DNA from: Candidatus Woesearchaeota archaeon
Lineage (GTDB): Archaea > Nanobdellota > Nanobdellia > Woesearchaeales > JAGVZT01
Direction of reading: 5' to 3'
Assembly: GCA_018302335.1 (NCBI GenBank)
Contig: JAGVZT010000042.1
Location: 1-32,116, forward strand
DNA length: 32,116 nt
In this document: positions 30,540 through 32,116 of the stretch, piece by piece
How the letters are laid out: each line of letters begins with the position of its first letter
How positions within the stretch are numbered: position 1 is the stretch's first letter
Program-made: the position numbers and the translations under genes
Notes under the pieces: generated by a model
What the model was told of the DNA's origin: nothing
The model's database searches: none
What the model saw: only the letters and a program-made list of their open reading frames with translations

Positions 30540-31102
30540 GCATCCCCTTTGCTGTTCAGCCGCGTCTGGGTTCGCTCCTTGATGTTGAGGACATACTTCG
30601 CGGGCATGGAAAGCAGCCCGAAGAGCGGGTCAGCTGCGGCGAACGCCTTCCCCTCTTCCACGCGTCCTTCCGCAAACGCATGGCGGAAAACTCCCTCAAA
30701 TCCGGCGACCAGGGCGCCCGCGAAGGCCCCCTCAAGGGCGCTTCCCTGCCCGACGGTTTCCAGGTAGGGTCCCAGCAGCTGCGCCCCCGCATACGTGTAC
30801 AGCGCCGGCTTCACGAGCCAGATGCTGAGTTTCGTGCCCATCTCGGGACGGTAGACCTGCCGGCCGCCGACATGAAAGTGCTCCCCGAGCCACTCTTGTG
30901 CACCGGCGGGAAGGCATCCCATGACTGCGTAGGACGCGGCGCAGAACGGCAGCGCGAGCGCGCCGCCCGCAATGGTCCCCATGGTTTTCGCAGCGCGGTA
31001 CAGGTCCTGCCCGAAGGTGCGCAGGTATTCTCCGAACGGGACGCGCTCCTGAGGGAACTCCAGGTCCGGTGCGTCTTCCAGCATCTGCTCAAGCTTTTGC
31101 AT
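30536..31102 (-). CDS. array membrane protein, copy 6 (divergent)
   Basis: 188 aa, the most divergent copy. The N-terminus MQKLEQMLEDAPDLEFPQER fits the acidic pattern. The core CLPAGAQEWLGEHFHVGGRQ then VYRPEMGTKLSIWLVKPALY has an insertion and lacks the usual AT pair. The second hydrophobic region (ALEGAFAGALVAGFEGVF) is Ala/Gly-rich. The C-terminus lacks the Gly-Lys end. It has a Shine-Dalgarno (AGGAGG) inside copy 7 and overlaps it by 14 nt. Confidence 0.72.
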   Translation of the reverse strand: MQKLEQMLEDAPDLEFPQERVPFGEYLRTFGQDLYRAAKTMGTIAGGALALPFCAASYAVMGCLPAGAQEWLGEHFHVGGRQVYRPEMGTKLSIWLVKPALYTYAGAQLLGPYLETVGQGSALEGAFAGALVAGFEGVFRHAFAEGRVEEGKAFAAADPLFGLLSMPAKYVLNIKERTQTRLNSKGDA

Positions 31103-31712
31103 CGTCGTCCTCCTGTGAGAGTCTCGTGAGCGCGCGCTCCCGCAGCGCAGCGCGATAATCCCCCATTCTCCCGGCCGCTCCGGAGAGGCCTTTCCCCACT
31201 TGGCCCGCGGTCCACGCCGCTCCGCGGTAGCCGAGATACGCGATGCCCGACAGCGTCCCGAGGATGGGCTCTCCCGCTATGTTGCCCTGCGTGACCTGGC
31301 TCATCCACCATACGCGCGCCCCTCCCTCGGCGAGGAGGCCGGCGAGCGCGCCGGCGACGCCCCACCAGGGGTTGTATCCCGCGTTGCCGGCCAGATAGGC
31401 GGTGAGCGCCCCGTAGAAGAGCGGCTTCGTCACGACCAGATTCGCCCAGGTCGCCACCTCCGCAGAGTAGATCTTTTTCGAGTCCGGATGTTCCTCCAGC
31501 CGGTGCTGGAGCGAAGCGGAAAGCCCTCCGCCGACCAGGTGCAGCGCGGCGAGGCCGCAGAAGCGCGCCGTGCCCTTCACAGCGTTATAGGCCGCGCGAT
31601 AGGTATCCTCCGCGAGAATTCCCAGCTCCGTCTTCCAGACGCCGCGCTCTTCCGGCATCGCGTCATCCAGCTCCATGTCATCCAATACCGCTTCATCAAG
31701 TGTCTGTCTCAT
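31089..31712 (-). CDS. array membrane protein, copy 7
   Basis: 207 aa, the longest copy. The N-terminus is MRQTLDEAVLDDMELDDAMP then EERG. The core GLSASLQHRLEEHPDSKKIY then SAEVATWANLVVTKPLFYGALTAY is family-like with Ser for Pro. Hydrophobic segments follow, then an extra Gly-rich stretch. The C-terminus has YRAALRERALTRLSQEDDDAKA, acidic at the end. Its N-terminus most resembles the truncated ninth copy. Unknown function. Confidence 0.75.
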   Translation of the reverse strand: MRQTLDEAVLDDMELDDAMPEERGVWKTELGILAEDTYRAAYNAVKGTARFCGLAALHLVGGGLSASLQHRLEEHPDSKKIYSAEVATWANLVVTKPLFYGALTAYLAGNAGYNPWWGVAGALAGLLAEGGARVWWMSQVTQGNIAGEPILGTLSGIAYLGYRGAAWTAGQVGKGLSGAAGRMGDYRAALRERALTRLSQEDDDAKA

Positions 31713-32116
31713 CCCTTCTGCCTCCGCAGCGCCTCGTCCCGCACATGGGACGCGTAGTCCGTGAGCGCCTCCCTGCGGCGCGGAAGCCCTTCGCGGCGAA
31801 ACCGACCGGCTGCCAGAGGAGCCAGCCGGGCAGGGATGCGACAGGTCGCTCTCTCGCCTCCTGCACGCGGACGCATCCTTCTCCAATGGCATAGACGCCC
31901 GCAAGAAAACCGTACGCCAGCGTCCCCTCAAAGCTCCGTGTGCTCTCCCAGATGCGGAGGCCTCCGTACACTGCGAGGGCGGGGATGGTGACGATGGCGC
32001 TCGCAGCGGTGGCAATCCTTGGATTGTACCAGGAAAGTCGCTTCTCGAGCGAGCGCTGCACATTCCCCGGGAGGCAGCCCGCGAGGAGGTGGAGCGGGGC
32101 GGCGAGCACGGCCTTC
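31709..32116 (-). pseudogene. array membrane protein, copy 8 (partial, frameshifted)
   Basis: The 5' end lies beyond the window. The visible part has the core CLPGNVQRSLEKRLSWYNPR then IATAASAIVTIPALAVYGG, a second hydrophobic segment and ASLPGWLLWQPVGFAAKG. After that the frame runs off without the family tail. A switch by one base at the G-run near 31787-31789 restores LPRRREALTDYASHVRDEAL and a stop whose TGA overlaps the ATG of copy 7, as at other junctions. This is either a homopolymer sequencing error or a true frameshift. Function unknown. Confidence 0.7.

Noticed and set aside
27778-32116. CRISPR or nucleotide-level tandem repeat
   Set aside because: The array repeats only at protein level; no regular short direct repeats or spacers are present here or elsewhere in the window.
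1-32116. tRNA or rRNA genes and insertion sequences
   Set aside because: No convincing cloverleaf, rRNA segment, transposase or terminal inverted repeats were seen, though a covariance-model search was not possible.

Overview
This is GC-rich archaeal DNA. The archaeal signs are a Nog1-type GTPase, an archaeal/plant-type D-aminoacyl-tRNA deacylase (DtdA), many tiny zinc-ribbon proteins, a type A24 prepilin-peptidase-like protein, and TATA boxes centred about 25 bp upstream of the start codon of most first genes. That TATA spacing implies leaderless or near-leaderless mRNAs, while downstream genes in operons use Shine-Dalgarno sites or 4-nt ATGA/GTGA overlaps. The lineage cannot be fixed from the sequence alone. 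The mix of small zinc ribbons, CGNG-type Cys-rich surface proteins, HEPN/MNT and DUF4258 modules and many unknown small membrane proteins would suit a DPANN-like or other uncultivated archaeon, but this is inference.

Layout. Positions 1-5000 hold housekeeping and accessory genes: a partial NUDIX hydrolase, a small zinc ribbon coupled to a JAMM/MPN protease, a ParB-like/zinc-ribbon protein, a double-SIS sugar-phosphate protein, Nog1, and a wHTH-MNT nucleotidyltransferase/HEPN pair. Positions 5087-15086 hold one compact operon for an 11-subunit complex I, nuoABCDHIJKLMN, without the NADH-input subunits E, F and G. It is followed by a translationally coupled CinA/PncC-like amidohydrolase. Positions 15714-17557 hold a CDF metal exporter coupled to an NDUFA9-like atypical SDR. 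Two adjacent radical SAM/SPASM proteins (17600-19746) face a convergent 63-aa protein. An Lgt-like integral membrane protein follows (20014-20796).

Positions 21025-25986 are a leftward cell-surface region. A four-gene operon with 4-nt overlaps encodes a Cys-rich surface protein with a cytoplasmic zinc ribbon, a zinc-ribbon/TM protein with a duplicated ectodomain, an A24 peptidase-like protein and a membrane-anchored wHTH regulator. A separate secreted, C-terminally anchored protein lies downstream behind its own promoter, which carries a perfect palindrome next to its TATA box. DtdA is divergent from this operon. A tiny zinc-ribbon gene and a DUF4258 toxin / YgiT zinc finger-AbrB antitoxin module follow.

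The most unusual part is the right end (27698-32116). It is a leftward array of at least eight tandem, strongly diverged paralogous membrane proteins of about 180-207 aa. Most junctions are 4-nt ATGA overlaps. The array ends in a 27-aa truncated ninth copy that abuts the toxin-antitoxin promoter. The copy at the window edge carries an apparent single-base frameshift. I recognise no known family here; it is the best candidate for an undescribed system.
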